Assembly: GCA_015059905.1 (NCBI GenBank)
Contig: SUZN01000003.1
Coordinates: 248,001 to 312,000 of the forward strand
Source of the DNA: Rikenellaceae bacterium
Lineage (GTDB): Bacteria > Bacteroidota > Bacteroidia > Bacteroidales > Rikenellaceae
Length of the DNA: 64,000 bases
Direction: 5' to 3'
Below, piece by piece: positions 35,330 through 44,292 of this stretch. How positions within the stretch are numbered: the stretch's first letter is position 1; each line of letters starts with the position of its first letter. Under the pieces are notes generated by a model. That model saw nothing but the letters and a program-made list of their open reading frames with translations. It had not been told where the DNA came from and made no database searches. A program made the position numbers and the translations under genes.

Positions 35330-36397
35330 TTACAGCAACTCATTCAGTTTTTCATCCAAAGCCTCAACGCTTAAATTACGACCGAGGATTTTACCCGTAG
35401 CTGCATCAATAAGGAAGTTTGAGGGGATAAATTGAACTCCGTATTTATCAGCTATCTCCTTCACAGCCTGTGGGTCGCAGAAATTCTGCCACTCCATACC
35501 AATCTTCTCTACTGCTGCCTGCCAAGACCCTACATTTTCATCAATCGAGAGAGCAAATACCTCAAGACCTTTTGAGTGATACTTATCATAGAGTGCTTTC
35601 AGCTGCGGCATTTGGTGCAGACAAGGCTGACACCACGACGCCCAGAAATCAAGCAATACATACTTGTTACCCTCTTTTTCAACAACACTCTTAAGCGAAA
35701 CATCCTCGCCCTGCTCATTCTTAACCGAGAAATCAATATACGAATTGCCAGTACTTACCGCCAACGCCTTCTTTGCCGCCTCAATAGGCTCGGCGAAGTA
35801 AGCCTGCTTATCCTCGGGCAACATCATATAGAGTTCCAACTCCTGCTCTGGATGTAACTCGCCTGTTACCATGGTAATCAATAGCAGCGCAATAGGGTTA
35901 TCAATATTCTCCTTGCTCTGCTCATAGAAGAGAGTCATCAGTTGCTCCGCAGCAGCATCCTCCGACAACTCACCTGACTCGATTGCAGAGTAGGTAGAGA
36001 TTACATTCTTAAATATTTCAGTCAGTTTATCGTTAAGAGGTGTACCCGTTGGCTGGGGGGTGTCATCAAACATTTTGGCATTTATCTCTCCCGCCTCCAA
36101 AATAAACTGTGATGCAGCCGCCGATACATTTCGCTTCTCACCATTGAAATAAAAAGGGTGCTTAACAACCGCTACGCAAGGCTCTGCAACCTCACCCTCG
36201 AAATGAAACGAGCCGTTAGTTATCTGCACAGAGTCAAGTAACTTATGCTCAAGCTCATTCCACAAATAAGCCCACTCTCCATCAGGGCAGATGCCCTCCT
36301 TAACCTCTCCATTAACTACATAGTGATTTCCTTTGCCACAAGAGAATAGCGATAGCACTACGGCTAATGCCATAACGATAATAGTTGATTTTTTCAT
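35330..36397 (-). CDS. TlpA-like thiol:disulfide lipoprotein with DUF4369 N-domain
   Basis: A 355-residue lipoprotein (MKKSTIIVMALAVVLSLFSC). The N-terminal part (~25-130) is DUF4369-like (HYVVNGEVKEG...LLDSVQITNGSFHFEGEV). A helical linker follows, then a thioredoxin-fold AhpC/TSA-TlpA domain (~220-355): IDFSVKNEQGEDVSLKSVV, YVLLDFWASWCQPCLHQMPQL with the redox pair Cys-Gln-Pro-Cys, and cis-Pro region VQFIPSNFLID. Such proteins reduce or isomerise disulfides in the periplasm, and Bacteroides has many paralogues. It is a single-gene unit facing the C1 peptidase; a link between them is only positional. Confidence 0.85.
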   Translation of the reverse strand: MKKSTIIVMALAVVLSLFSCGKGNHYVVNGEVKEGICPDGEWAYLWNELEHKLLDSVQITNGSFHFEGEVAEPCVAVVKHPFYFNGEKRNVSAAASQFILEAGEINAKMFDDTPQPTGTPLNDKLTEIFKNVISTYSAIESGELSEDAAAEQLMTLFYEQSKENIDNPIALLLITMVTGELHPEQELELYMMLPEDKQAYFAEPIEAAKKALAVSTGNSYIDFSVKNEQGEDVSLKSVVEKEGNKYVLLDFWASWCQPCLHQMPQLKALYDKYHSKGLEVFALSIDENVGSWQAAVEKIGMEWQNFCDPQAVKEIADKYGVQFIPSNFLIDAATGKILGRNLSVEALDEKLNELL

Positions 36398-36456
36398 AAT
36401 ATTGTATTTTAAGTTAAAAAGTTATTTTAGCCATAGCTAATGGCAATCGTTTAACT

Positions 36457-36648
36457 AAAAAAGAGAAACGTGGGTAAATGCCTATTACTAAGAAGGTACG
36501 ACCAAGCACCCATACGAACATAAGCACACCCACGCCATACAGCGTGAGCATTTAATGTGCCTATTGTGTGTTCGTTGTAATAATTTGGTCGTTTTACTTA
36601 GTAACAACAATAGCCTAAATGCCACAAAAAATTGCGTATTCCGCAATT
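36457..36648 (-). ncRNA. Candidate 6S-like rod-shaped RNA
   Basis: The region folds into one long interrupted rod. Paired arms on the plus strand, outside to inside: 36470-36473/36622-36625, 36485-36492/36597-36604 (8 bp), 36498-36505/36585-36592 (8 bp), 36514-36520/36569-36575 (7 bp), 36524-36528/36556-36560 (5 bp), 36531-36535/36542-36546 (5 bp). The open bubble between the third and fourth helices (8 and 9 unpaired bases) resembles the open-promoter mimic of 6S RNA. The minus strand is favoured: TATATTTG lies just upstream (36662-36655) and a T6 run (36462-36457) at the end gives ~190 nt, the usual 6S length. Unresolved: a small hairpin plus T6 near the predicted 5' end (36630-36648). Confidence 0.55.
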
Positions 36649-36654
36649 CAATGA

Positions 36655-36662
36655 CAAATATA
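36655..36662 (-). promoter_or_regulatory. Candidate -7 element for the 6S-like RNA
   Basis: Minus-strand TATATTTG is a full match to TAnnTTTG. Transcription would start about 7 nt downstream, near 36648. Confidence 0.5.
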
Positions 36663-36738
36663 CTAATAAAAGGGGTGATAAAAAAAGAGTTTGATGAAAT
36701 TATTTATCGAAATTATTTACTTTGAGTTTGAGAACTCC

Positions 36739-36880
36739 GTCATTCCGAGCATTTGTTTTGAGATTAATCCACCACAAGGGGGCTTTTCCTCCTCGCGGCT
36801 CGGCATTGGACAAGTAAACTTATCCTCTGCTCTCGCTCCGCAGCGTCGGTTGCCACGTCGCCAAAGCTCCTCGCAATGAC
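36739..36880. repeat. GTCATT-ended MITE-like intergenic repeat
   Basis: The ends GTCATTCCGAG (36739-36749) and CTCGCAATGAC (36870-36880; reverse complement GTCATTGCGAG) are inverted repeats with one mismatch. The right end continues inward as the GAGGAGCTTTGGCGACGTGGCAACC type seen in intergenic repeats of many bacterial genomes. There is no coding sequence inside. It occupies most of the gap upstream of the candidate RNA promoter and downstream of the MATE gene. Confidence 0.7.
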
Positions 36881-36995
36881 ACACCAAAACAAATGCGTGG
36901 GAATCTCTGCCTCATAATATTATAAGCCTAATGCAGATAATCCCGTTATTTATAGGGGCTAAATAATCTGCAGCAATCTATAAAATTCTACGGAA

Positions 36996-38381
36996 TTATA
37001 TACTCCTCTCCGACGAAGGATTCTGCTTGAGTTTACGCAGCTGCAACCACAGCAACACCGCCGCAAGCACCGTAGAGGCGAAATCGGCAATAGGAATTGC
37101 ATACCACACGCCATCCACATCGAAAACGGGAGGTAGAACAAACAAAAGCGGCACGATAAAGAGTAGCTGACGCGATACCGAGAGAATGATTGCTCGCTTT
37201 GGTTTGCCGATATGCTGAAAGAAATTACCCGCCACGATGTTGAAGCCTACGATTGGCAACATCATAACAAGCAGTCGCAGACCACGAGCCGAAGCCTCGA
37301 TAAGCGTGGTTGCATCGCCCGTACCATCCTCACTAACGAACATCCTGACCACCTGATAAGGGAACACCTCGCAGACCAGAAAACCAAACGTAGTGGTCGC
37401 CACAGCCCAACCCACAGTCATCCACAGCGTACGCATCACACGGTCGTACTTGCGTGCGCCATAGTTGTAACCCACAATGGGCTGCATACCCTGTGTTAAT
37501 CCCATCACCACCATAGTAAACAAGAACGCCACACGATTGGCTATTCCGTAAGCACCGATAGAGAGGTCGCCGCCATACTCCCTGAGCTTGGTATTGACCA
37601 ATATGACAACTACGCAGGCGCATGACTGAATCATAAAGGGAGCCATACCCACGCCGATGATACCCTTCACAATATCCCAGCGGAATTTGAAAATGCCACT
37701 TCTGAAACGCAGGAAACTATCAGGGCGCGAGAAGTGCGCAAGCTGAATGGCAAGCGACACCAACTGCGAGATAACCGTTGCCCACGCCGAGCCTGCAATG
37801 CCCCACTTAAGCCACAGGATAAACACCGCATCAAGCACCGCATTGAGCGCAACCGAGATAATGGTGATGACCATCGCCTTATTCGGGTAGCCCGCCACAC
37901 GAAGCATACAGTTAAGTCCGTGAAACATATGCGTGATGACGTTGCCATAGAGAATGATGCGCATATACTCCCTCGCATAGGGAATAGTCTGCTCGCTGGC
38001 GCCGAAGAAATACAACAAGTCGTCGAGATAGTACAATCCGAAAACCATCAAAACAACGCCCAGCACAACATTCAGCAGCACCACATTACCCAAGATATTC
38101 TCTGCCGCAGGTTTATTGCCTTGCCCCAGACGTATGGAGGTCAATGCCGCCGAGCCTGCACCCACCATAGCACCAAAGGCTGCCGTAAGGTTCATCATCG
38201 GCATCGTGAGAGCCAGACCCGTAATAGCCAAAGGTCCTACGCCCTGCCCCACGAAGATACTATCAACGATATTATATAGCGAAGCCGCTACCTGCGCGAT
38301 AATGGCAGGCATAGCGTAGCGGAACAGCAACTTACCAAGGCTGTCCGTACCCAACGACAATGGAGAATCCTGCACGCTCAT
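36996..38381 (-). CDS. MATE-family efflux transporter
   Basis: A 461-residue membrane protein with 12 predicted helices in two homologous halves. MATE features: LLFRYAMPAIIAQVAASLYNIVDSIFVGQGVG at the start, MVGAGSAALTSIRLGQGN, and in the second half GIANRVAFLFTMVVMGLTQGMQPIVGYNYGARKY. The overall pattern is of the MepA-like (DinF/NorM-related) branch. It exports cationic or other toxic compounds using an ion gradient; the substrate cannot be read. It follows the PPTase gene by 41 nt on the same strand and may be the last gene of the ftsZ-gldE run. Confidence 0.9.
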   Translation of the reverse strand: MSVQDSPLSLGTDSLGKLLFRYAMPAIIAQVAASLYNIVDSIFVGQGVGPLAITGLALTMPMMNLTAAFGAMVGAGSAALTSIRLGQGNKPAAENILGNVVLLNVVLGVVLMVFGLYYLDDLLYFFGASEQTIPYAREYMRIILYGNVITHMFHGLNCMLRVAGYPNKAMVITIISVALNAVLDAVFILWLKWGIAGSAWATVISQLVSLAIQLAHFSRPDSFLRFRSGIFKFRWDIVKGIIGVGMAPFMIQSCACVVVILVNTKLREYGGDLSIGAYGIANRVAFLFTMVVMGLTQGMQPIVGYNYGARKYDRVMRTLWMTVGWAVATTTFGFLVCEVFPYQVVRMFVSEDGTGDATTLIEASARGLRLLVMMLPIVGFNIVAGNFFQHIGKPKRAIILSVSRQLLFIVPLLFVLPPVFDVDGVWYAIPIADFASTVLAAVLLWLQLRKLKQNPSSERSI

Positions 38382-38422
38382 AACGGTCGCAAATTTACAA
38401 AAAAATCAGTTCCAACAGGGGA

Positions 38423-39046
38423 TTACAAAGTAAAAACAAGAATGTGGTCTTCATCTATGGGTATGCCACTCAACTCTATCTTAACGTCGAAAAGTTGCGC
38501 CACAAGATGCCAACAGCCACGATTGACATCAACGGGCGGCTCAACGGAGATAATCTGCATATCACGCTTAAAATCGACACCCTCGCGCCCCGCCATCTTA
38601 AAAAGTGCCTCCTTGGCACACCACACCATCGCAGCCCAATCTTTGTGAGTCGAGAGCAGAGCCTCCCTCTCGCTCATATATCGCGACCTCACACGCCCGA
38701 AGTTGCGGTCGTATCGCTCAATATCCACACCGCAGGGCTCCAGAGAGAGCGCCACCGCCACAAAGTCCCGACAATGGGAAACAGAGATATGTTTATATTG
38801 AAAATCGTGCAACAGAGGTTTGCCACTTGGCTGATACTCGACCTCGGCTGCTGGGGATAGCTCTCGCAGCAATGCCCGCCACGCCAGGCGCTCCCTGCGG
38901 CGCGAAGGAGCGACAATATCTGCAACTGAGCACAGCTCCTCCTCGGTAGCTTCACGCTCCAACAACTCCTTGTCAGGAATTTGAGCAACTGCTATCTGCC
39001 CCCACTGGGTAGGATATATCGTCAGGTTACGCCCCATTCTTGCCAA
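38423..39046 (-). CDS. Sfp-type 4'-phosphopantetheinyl transferase
   Basis: A 207-residue enzyme that loads phosphopantetheine onto carrier proteins. Motifs: SGKPLL (residues ~73-78), ISVSHCRDFVAVAL, CGVDIERYDRNFGRV (metal-binding Asp/Glu) and WCAKEALFKMAGREGVDF (WxxKEAxxK). The start overlaps the 3' end of gldE by 20 nt; a second in-frame ATG at 39037 would leave 11 nt of overlap. The gldE-PPTase pairing is usual in Bacteroidales. As no ACP synthase (AcpS) is seen in this window, it could serve fatty-acid ACP; this is inference. Confidence 0.85.
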   Translation of the reverse strand: MARMGRNLTIYPTQWGQIAVAQIPDKELLEREATEEELCSVADIVAPSRRRERLAWRALLRELSPAAEVEYQPSGKPLLHDFQYKHISVSHCRDFVAVALSLEPCGVDIERYDRNFGRVRSRYMSEREALLSTHKDWAAMVWCAKEALFKMAGREGVDFKRDMQIISVEPPVDVNRGCWHLVAQLFDVKIELSGIPIDEDHILVFTL

Positions 39047-40316
39047 TCACCACCTTAATCTTATCCACGCGGTGTGCGTCCATCTGGTGTACGGTGAAAC
39101 GGATGTTATGAGCCTCAACCATATCGCCCTTCTTCAGAAGGTCGCGCTTGAGCTCAAGCATCAGACCCGCCAATGTCTCGGCACGTCCCTGCACATCCTG
39201 CATACAATCCTCGTCAAGCTCCAGCACGCGCTCGAAGTCGCCGATGTGGGTCTTGCCATCAAAGATGTAGGTGTTGGCATTCACACGCTCATAGAAAGAC
39301 TCATCGACATCGCTCTCGTCGGAAATCTCACCCACGACCTCCTCCAGAATATCCTCCAACGACACCAGACCCTGCGTTGCGCCATACTCATCCACCACAA
39401 TGGCGATATGAATCTTGTTCTCCTGAAAATCGCGCAACAGGTCGTCAATCTTTTTATGCTTGGGTATGAAATAAATCTTACGCAAAAGCTGCTGCCAGCC
39501 CCACTCGTTGCCGCAGTTGATGTATGGGAGCAAATCCTTTACATACAACGCACCCTTGATATTATCCAAATCCTCATCATAGACAGGAATACGCGAATAA
39601 CCCGAATCAATGATGATTGCCTTCACCTGCTCGAAAGTGGATTTGATGTCAAGCGCAGTGATATCTACTCGTGGGCGCATAATCTCCTCTACCTCGGTAT
39701 TGACAAAGTTCACAATACCCGACAACATCTTATGCTCCTCGCGCGAAGCACCACGAGCCAAATCGACCGCATCGGCCAGCTGCTCCATCGAGATGTCGGC
39801 ACTATGGGTAGCCATACGGCTCAACCTGCCGCCCGTGCGTACCAACACATATGCGAGCGGATAGGTCACAAAGCGGAACACACGCACAGGATAAATCACA
39901 AACCTCGCAAACGCGCGTGGGTTGTTCTGCGAAAGCACCTTGGGCAAAATCTCGCCGAACAACAACAGCAGGAATGTAACCAACACCGACTTGATGACAA
40001 ACTCCAGCACGCTGCTGTTGAACACATATAGCGAGTCGATGATGTTTGAGGTGAGGATTACTATACAGATATTGACCAGATTGTTGGTCACAAGGATTGT
40101 CGCCAACAACTCATCGACATTCTCCAGCAGACTCAAGATGGAACGGTCGCGCGAGTCGCCTCGCTCCTGCATATCACTCTTCTCACGCGACGTGAGCGAG
40201 AAGAACGCCACCTCTGACCCCGACGCCAATGCCGATAGACACAAAAGCAACACACTCACTGCCAGCATAATGCCGACATCGAGTGTGAAACCTTGATATA
40301 TAATACTACTATCCAA
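39027..40316 (-). CDS. gldE: GldE-like CNNM/CBS-domain membrane protein
   Basis: A 429-residue protein with the hemolysin-C/CorC plan: CNNM transmembrane domain (~15-190, four hydrophobic stretches, with VTNNLVNICIVILTSNII and LLLFGEILPKVLSQNNP), two CBS domains (~205-330; MRPRVDITALDIKSTFEQV, GYSRIPVYDEDLDNIKGALYVKDLL, VDEYGATQGLVSLEDILEEVVGEI) and a CorC_HlyC domain (~345-425). In Bacteroidota this member beside ftsZ or the PPTase is annotated GldE, a gliding-motility-associated protein, but it occurs in non-gliders and may act in ion (Mg2+ or Co2+) handling. It is 8 nt downstream of ftsZ. Confidence 0.87.
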   Translation of the reverse strand: MDSSIIYQGFTLDVGIMLAVSVLLLCLSALASGSEVAFFSLTSREKSDMQERGDSRDRSILSLLENVDELLATILVTNNLVNICIVILTSNIIDSLYVFNSSVLEFVIKSVLVTFLLLLFGEILPKVLSQNNPRAFARFVIYPVRVFRFVTYPLAYVLVRTGGRLSRMATHSADISMEQLADAVDLARGASREEHKMLSGIVNFVNTEVEEIMRPRVDITALDIKSTFEQVKAIIIDSGYSRIPVYDEDLDNIKGALYVKDLLPYINCGNEWGWQQLLRKIYFIPKHKKIDDLLRDFQENKIHIAIVVDEYGATQGLVSLEDILEEVVGEISDESDVDESFYERVNANTYIFDGKTHIGDFERVLELDEDCMQDVQGRAETLAGLMLELKRDLLKKGDMVEAHNIRFTVHQMDAHRVDKIKVVIGKNGA

Positions 40317-40324
40317 AATTACTC

Positions 40325-41647
40325 CTATTTAAACAAACGATTGTCGCCCGCCTCGGCACCCATTCCAGCATCGTCATTATAGACCGCCTTGCGCGTTGCG
40401 GCATTATCGGTCACGAGCTTAACATCTGCGCGACGCACATACGATGGAACACGCAACTCCTTCTCGATGTTATCGTAGCGCGAAGGCTTGCGCTCCAACA
40501 CGGCTGCAGCCGACTCTGGATTAGGCTGCAAAGGTGTCACAAGCTGCTTCGACTTGGGCTCTGGCTTTGGTTCGGGCTTCGACAAAACCTCAATCTCCAT
40601 CTCTGGCTCGAAATCTACCGCAGGGTGAGAGACGGTCTCCACAGTCTCGTCATCACTAAAGCCTGTCGCTACAACGACAACCTCCAGCACGCCATCAGGC
40701 AATGGCTTCGAGCTGACACCCCAGATGATATCGGCATTGTGCTCCACACCATCCTCGTCCTTGTAGCTTGCGTAGGTCTGGATGTAGTTCAAGACCTCCA
40801 TAGCCTCGTCGTAGCTGATATCGTCGATGCTCGACGCTGCCACGTTAAGCAGAATCTTCTTCGCACCCGAAATCAAGCCTCTGTTCAACAATGGAGAGCA
40901 CAACGAACGGCGGGCAGCCTCCTCGGCACGACCCTCGCCATCGGCAGAAGCGACACCCATATGGGCGCGACCGCTACCACGCATAACCTTCTCCAAATCG
41001 GCAAAATCGACACGGATGAAAGCCTCCTTCACGGTGATAATCTCGGCGATACCCTTCGTAGCGGCTGCCAGGATATCATCAGCCTTACCAAACGCCTTCT
41101 TGATAGAGAGCTTGCCATACATCTCGCGGATGCTCTCGTTGTTGATAACAAGCAACGAGTCGGCATACTTACGCAACTCCTCAATACCGCGCTCCGCCTG
41201 CTCACGACGTGTGCGACCCTCGCCAATAAGTGGAGAGGTTACATTTGCCACAGTCAGCAGACCCATCTCGTGCGCCAGCTTGGCAATCACGGGCGAAGCA
41301 CCTGTACCTGTACCGCCACCCATACCAGCGGCGATAAAGACCATCTTGGTGCCGTGCGACTCCAGGAACTGCTTAATCTTGTCCAATGACTCCACAGCCA
41401 GCTCCTCGCCACGCTTGGGGTCGTTACCTGCGCCCAAACCTGGACCCATCACAATCTTATTCTCGTTGGGAATATCGAGATTATCCAGCGCACCCTGATC
41501 GGTATTACAAGCAAGGAAATTAACATCCTTGATACCGATATTCCACATATAGTTCAGGGCGTTACCGCCTGCACCACCTACTCCGATAACTGTTATTATA
41601 GAAGTCCCCTTCTTAGGGATTGACAACTCATTTACCAAATCTGACAT
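40325..41647 (-). CDS. ftsZ: Cell-division GTPase FtsZ
   Basis: A 440-residue tubulin homologue forming the Z-ring. GVGGAGGNALNYM (N-terminal nucleotide loop), the tubulin signature FIAAGMGGGTGTGASPVIA (~105-122) and the T7 synergy loop (FIRVDFADLEKVM) are intact. A Pro/Glu/Lys-rich linker (~330-400; repeated KPEPKPEPKS) precedes the conserved C-terminal peptide ELRVPSYVRR (~396-405), which binds FtsA. About 35 extra residues follow that peptide, as in other Bacteroidales. It is 14 nt downstream of ftsA. Confidence 0.95.
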   Translation of the reverse strand: MSDLVNELSIPKKGTSIITVIGVGGAGGNALNYMWNIGIKDVNFLACNTDQGALDNLDIPNENKIVMGPGLGAGNDPKRGEELAVESLDKIKQFLESHGTKMVFIAAGMGGGTGTGASPVIAKLAHEMGLLTVANVTSPLIGEGRTRREQAERGIEELRKYADSLLVINNESIREMYGKLSIKKAFGKADDILAAATKGIAEIITVKEAFIRVDFADLEKVMRGSGRAHMGVASADGEGRAEEAARRSLCSPLLNRGLISGAKKILLNVAASSIDDISYDEAMEVLNYIQTYASYKDEDGVEHNADIIWGVSSKPLPDGVLEVVVVATGFSDDETVETVSHPAVDFEPEMEIEVLSKPEPKPEPKSKQLVTPLQPNPESAAAVLERKPSRYDNIEKELRVPSYVRRADVKLVTDNAATRKAVYNDDAGMGAEAGDNRLFK

Positions 41648-41661
41648 ATCGAAAAAAAACG

Positions 41662-43131
41662 TTAATATTCATCATCACTACCATCCATATCCTCCTCGGG
41701 ACGGAATGCGTTATTCATCATATCCTTGAAGCGACCAAACCAACCTCTGCGCTTTGGAGCAACATCGTCGTCGTCATCCTCAACGACCTCATCCCAATCG
41801 TCGCTCGCATTCTTCTTCTCGGCGATAGCCTCCGCCACCGTCTTCTGCTGCTCAGGCTCCTCTTTAGCGGGAGTGATAGGCTGCACAGGCTGCTCCGCCT
41901 GCTCTGCCTTCACCTGCTCGGGCTCTGGCTTTGACTCTGGCTTGGTTGGTGCAGGGCTCTGCAACACACCCACAGGGCAAGCACCCACCTTCGCACCGCG
42001 CAACAATAGCGATACGGCAAGTGTCAAGTTAGGCGATGCCACCTTCTCCAAAGACTCTGTCGCAACACCCATCTCGGCACACGCCACGCGCACCTCCTGC
42101 TTGGTGATTGTCTGGAACAAGTCAGCAATGTGGTCAAGGGCTGCGCCACCACCCGTGAGGACGATACCCGCCGCCAGATTCTTCGCATAGCCCGACTCCT
42201 TAATCTCCGACCACACATATTCGGCAATATCCGACATACGAGCCTCGATGACCGCCGCCAGATTCAGACGCTGGATAGGCTTGATAGGACGACTGCCACT
42301 CTTAACCTGGATAAGTTCATCAGGAGTGCTTGACATCACAGCCGAGCCATAACGGCGCTTCAGCGTCTCGACCATCTTGGCAGGGATAGTACCCGCATAG
42401 GCACGAATATCGGCATTAACAACCGAGCCACCCATAGGGATTGAGGCGATGTAACGCAACACGCCACCGTAATAGACAGCCACATCGGTGATACCGCCAC
42501 CGATATCAACCACTGCTACGCCCTCCTCCTTCTCGTCGCTATTTACAACCGACTCGCCGATAACGGCAGCACCGGCGTAGAGGTTACGAATCTTGATGCC
42601 CGCGCCCATAAAGACACGCAGCAGGCGATCCTTCGCCTGATGGTCGCAGAGGATGAAGTTGTAGGTCGATGAGAGCTGGGGGCTGTAACTGCCCACAGGG
42701 GTCTTCATCTCGCTGCCCGATGTGCCCTTATAATTGATTGGGTAGTGCTCCATAATCACTTCACCATCGGCCGACTTCACATTGCGCATACGCTCGCTCA
42801 AGGCGTTCACATCACGCTGCGAGATGCAGTTGTCAGCATTCTCCACAAAGACGTGATCGGTGTAGCGCGCACAACGCACAAACTTACCCGATATGGTCAC
42901 ATAAGCATCGGTGATGGCAATGCCCGCCTGCTGCTCCGCCTTCTCCTTCGCGCGGCGCAACGAGTCGGTTACCATCTGGCTGTTATCGACCAAACCTGCC
43001 ACCATTCCATCGCAACTCTCGGCAACGATGGTTTCGATATCCAGGACTCCTCCTTCGACCATTGATCCTACGGCAACAACGACCTCCGAGCTACCGATAT
43101 CTATGGCTACTACATAATTCTTCTTATCCAC
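41662..43131 (-). CDS. ftsA: Cell-division protein FtsA
   Basis: A 489-residue actin-fold protein that tethers FtsZ to the membrane. Phosphate-1 loop VVAIDIGSSEVVVAVG, subdomain 1C SHS2-type region (~85-165), VVDIGGGITDVAVYYGG (phosphate 2) and IVLTGGGAALDHI (adenosine). After the core a long acidic/Pro-rich linker (~395-465; PESKPEPEQVKAEQAEQPVQ-like) leads to the amphipathic membrane-targeting helix RRGWFGRFKDMMNNAF near the C-terminus. The linker is longer than in E. coli FtsA (420 residues) but common in Bacteroidota. It is 33 nt downstream of ftsQ. Confidence 0.94.
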   Translation of the reverse strand: MDKKNYVVAIDIGSSEVVVAVGSMVEGGVLDIETIVAESCDGMVAGLVDNSQMVTDSLRRAKEKAEQQAGIAITDAYVTISGKFVRCARYTDHVFVENADNCISQRDVNALSERMRNVKSADGEVIMEHYPINYKGTSGSEMKTPVGSYSPQLSSTYNFILCDHQAKDRLLRVFMGAGIKIRNLYAGAAVIGESVVNSDEKEEGVAVVDIGGGITDVAVYYGGVLRYIASIPMGGSVVNADIRAYAGTIPAKMVETLKRRYGSAVMSSTPDELIQVKSGSRPIKPIQRLNLAAVIEARMSDIAEYVWSEIKESGYAKNLAAGIVLTGGGAALDHIADLFQTITKQEVRVACAEMGVATESLEKVASPNLTLAVSLLLRGAKVGACPVGVLQSPAPTKPESKPEPEQVKAEQAEQPVQPITPAKEEPEQQKTVAEAIAEKKNASDDWDEVVEDDDDDVAPKRRGWFGRFKDMMNNAFRPEEDMDGSDDEY

Positions 43132-43164
43132 GGCTATTATATTTTAATTTTCTTGCTTACTTCA

Positions 43165-44292
43165 CTATCGTTTGGTGCAGACCACCTGACCCTCATACCT
43201 CACCGAGATGGTTGAAAACTTATCCCAACCCAGCTTGGTAAGACCATTTTGGTAGAAGGTGAGCAACTTCTCGAGCTTTGCCTCGATTTGAGCCTCATCC
43301 CCCACCTGACCAAACTCCACTGTATGACCTCCCGTGCGTGGTATCAACTCCAGCTCAAGGTCGCCACTGCTCATCGTAGATGCCACAATCTGCACAATCT
43401 CGGCACCCCAAAATGAGTCATTTTCTATATAATTTACAAAGTTAATGAGTTTCAGGAAATCTTCATATCTTTTCATCAACTTTTTTTGCTTATCTCGCTC
43501 AATATCTTGACGTGCGGTCACAGCGGCGATATTTTTATCGTTCACTTTGCGCCAATAACGGTAGCGACGATATAGTTCGTTCTTCTCCAGACGCTTTGCA
43601 ATGATTCGCTTGTTGTAATCCTCGTCACTCTCAAACCAACCCTTGTAACGGATGTAACCCTTCTTATCGACCTTCATCGCTCGCACCTTCTTTACCGAGT
43701 CGCGAATCTCCTTCTCGCGGTCAAATAGAGGCTTTTTCTCGTGTTGCAACTCAAGTATGCGGGCATTAGACTCTTCCACGCGGGCGAGAATATAATCCTC
43801 CATACGACCCACATAATCTCGTGGCACGGGCGGAGCGTAACTACCCGACACCACAGGCACATAGACAGCCGCACGTCCTGGCGAGGGAAAAAGATAGCCT
43901 TCGTCGGTGACATAGCAGTCATAATCGCCGCAGACCAATCGCAACAGGGGCTTGCGCTGGCTCACCTCGATATGCAACACACCGTCATAGGTGACGTGCG
44001 CCGAGGCCCTATCGACAAAGCCATTGCTACGGATAGCGCGCTCGATACCCACCAAATCGACCTTGTCGATAGGTGTGCCAATGGTCTCCACGTCGCTCTG
44101 CTTTATCCACTGCTCGACCAGCTTGCGCGACATAAGGCTCTCGTCGGGAAGGCTGTCGATAATCTCCACATTCACAGCCTGCACCGTTGCCAACGAACGG
44201 TGCTGACGTGAGCGCGAGCTATACAAAACGACAAAGCCCACGACCAAAGCCCACAAAAGGCACATTCCTGCTATCTTCCACGCCCTCTGCAT
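43165..44292 (-). CDS. ftsQ: Cell-division protein FtsQ with a long charged insertion
   Basis: The start at 44292 (MQRAWKIAGMCLLWALVVGF) overlaps the murC stop in a TGATG and is preferred over an ORF start 39 nt upstream inside murC. The protein has 375 residues: TM (~7-24), POTRA-like domain (~48-118), and beta domain, whose end is conserved (FWGAEIVQIV, LELIPRTGGHTVEFG, KLLTFYQNGLTKLGWDKFSTISVRYEGQVVC). FtsQ of other Bacteroidota is ~240-290 residues; here residues ~158-275, rich in Lys, Arg and Glu and predicted helical, interrupt the beta domain. FtsQ links FtsZ-FtsA to FtsB/L in the periplasm. Confidence 0.88.
   Translation of the reverse strand: MQRAWKIAGMCLLWALVVGFVVLYSSRSRQHRSLATVQAVNVEIIDSLPDESLMSRKLVEQWIKQSDVETIGTPIDKVDLVGIERAIRSNGFVDRASAHVTYDGVLHIEVSQRKPLLRLVCGDYDCYVTDEGYLFPSPGRAAVYVPVVSGSYAPPVPRDYVGRMEDYILARVEESNARILELQHEKKPLFDREKEIRDSVKKVRAMKVDKKGYIRYKGWFESDEDYNKRIIAKRLEKNELYRRYRYWRKVNDKNIAAVTARQDIERDKQKKLMKRYEDFLKLINFVNYIENDSFWGAEIVQIVASTMSSGDLELELIPRTGGHTVEFGQVGDEAQIEAKLEKLLTFYQNGLTKLGWDKFSTISVRYEGQVVCTKR

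Noticed and set aside
39072..40031. Long plus-strand open frame (319 codons) opposite gldE
   Set aside because: It is fully antisense to a clear CNNM/CBS gene and its translation is rich in His, Gln, Leu and Arg without domains: a shadow caused by codon bias.
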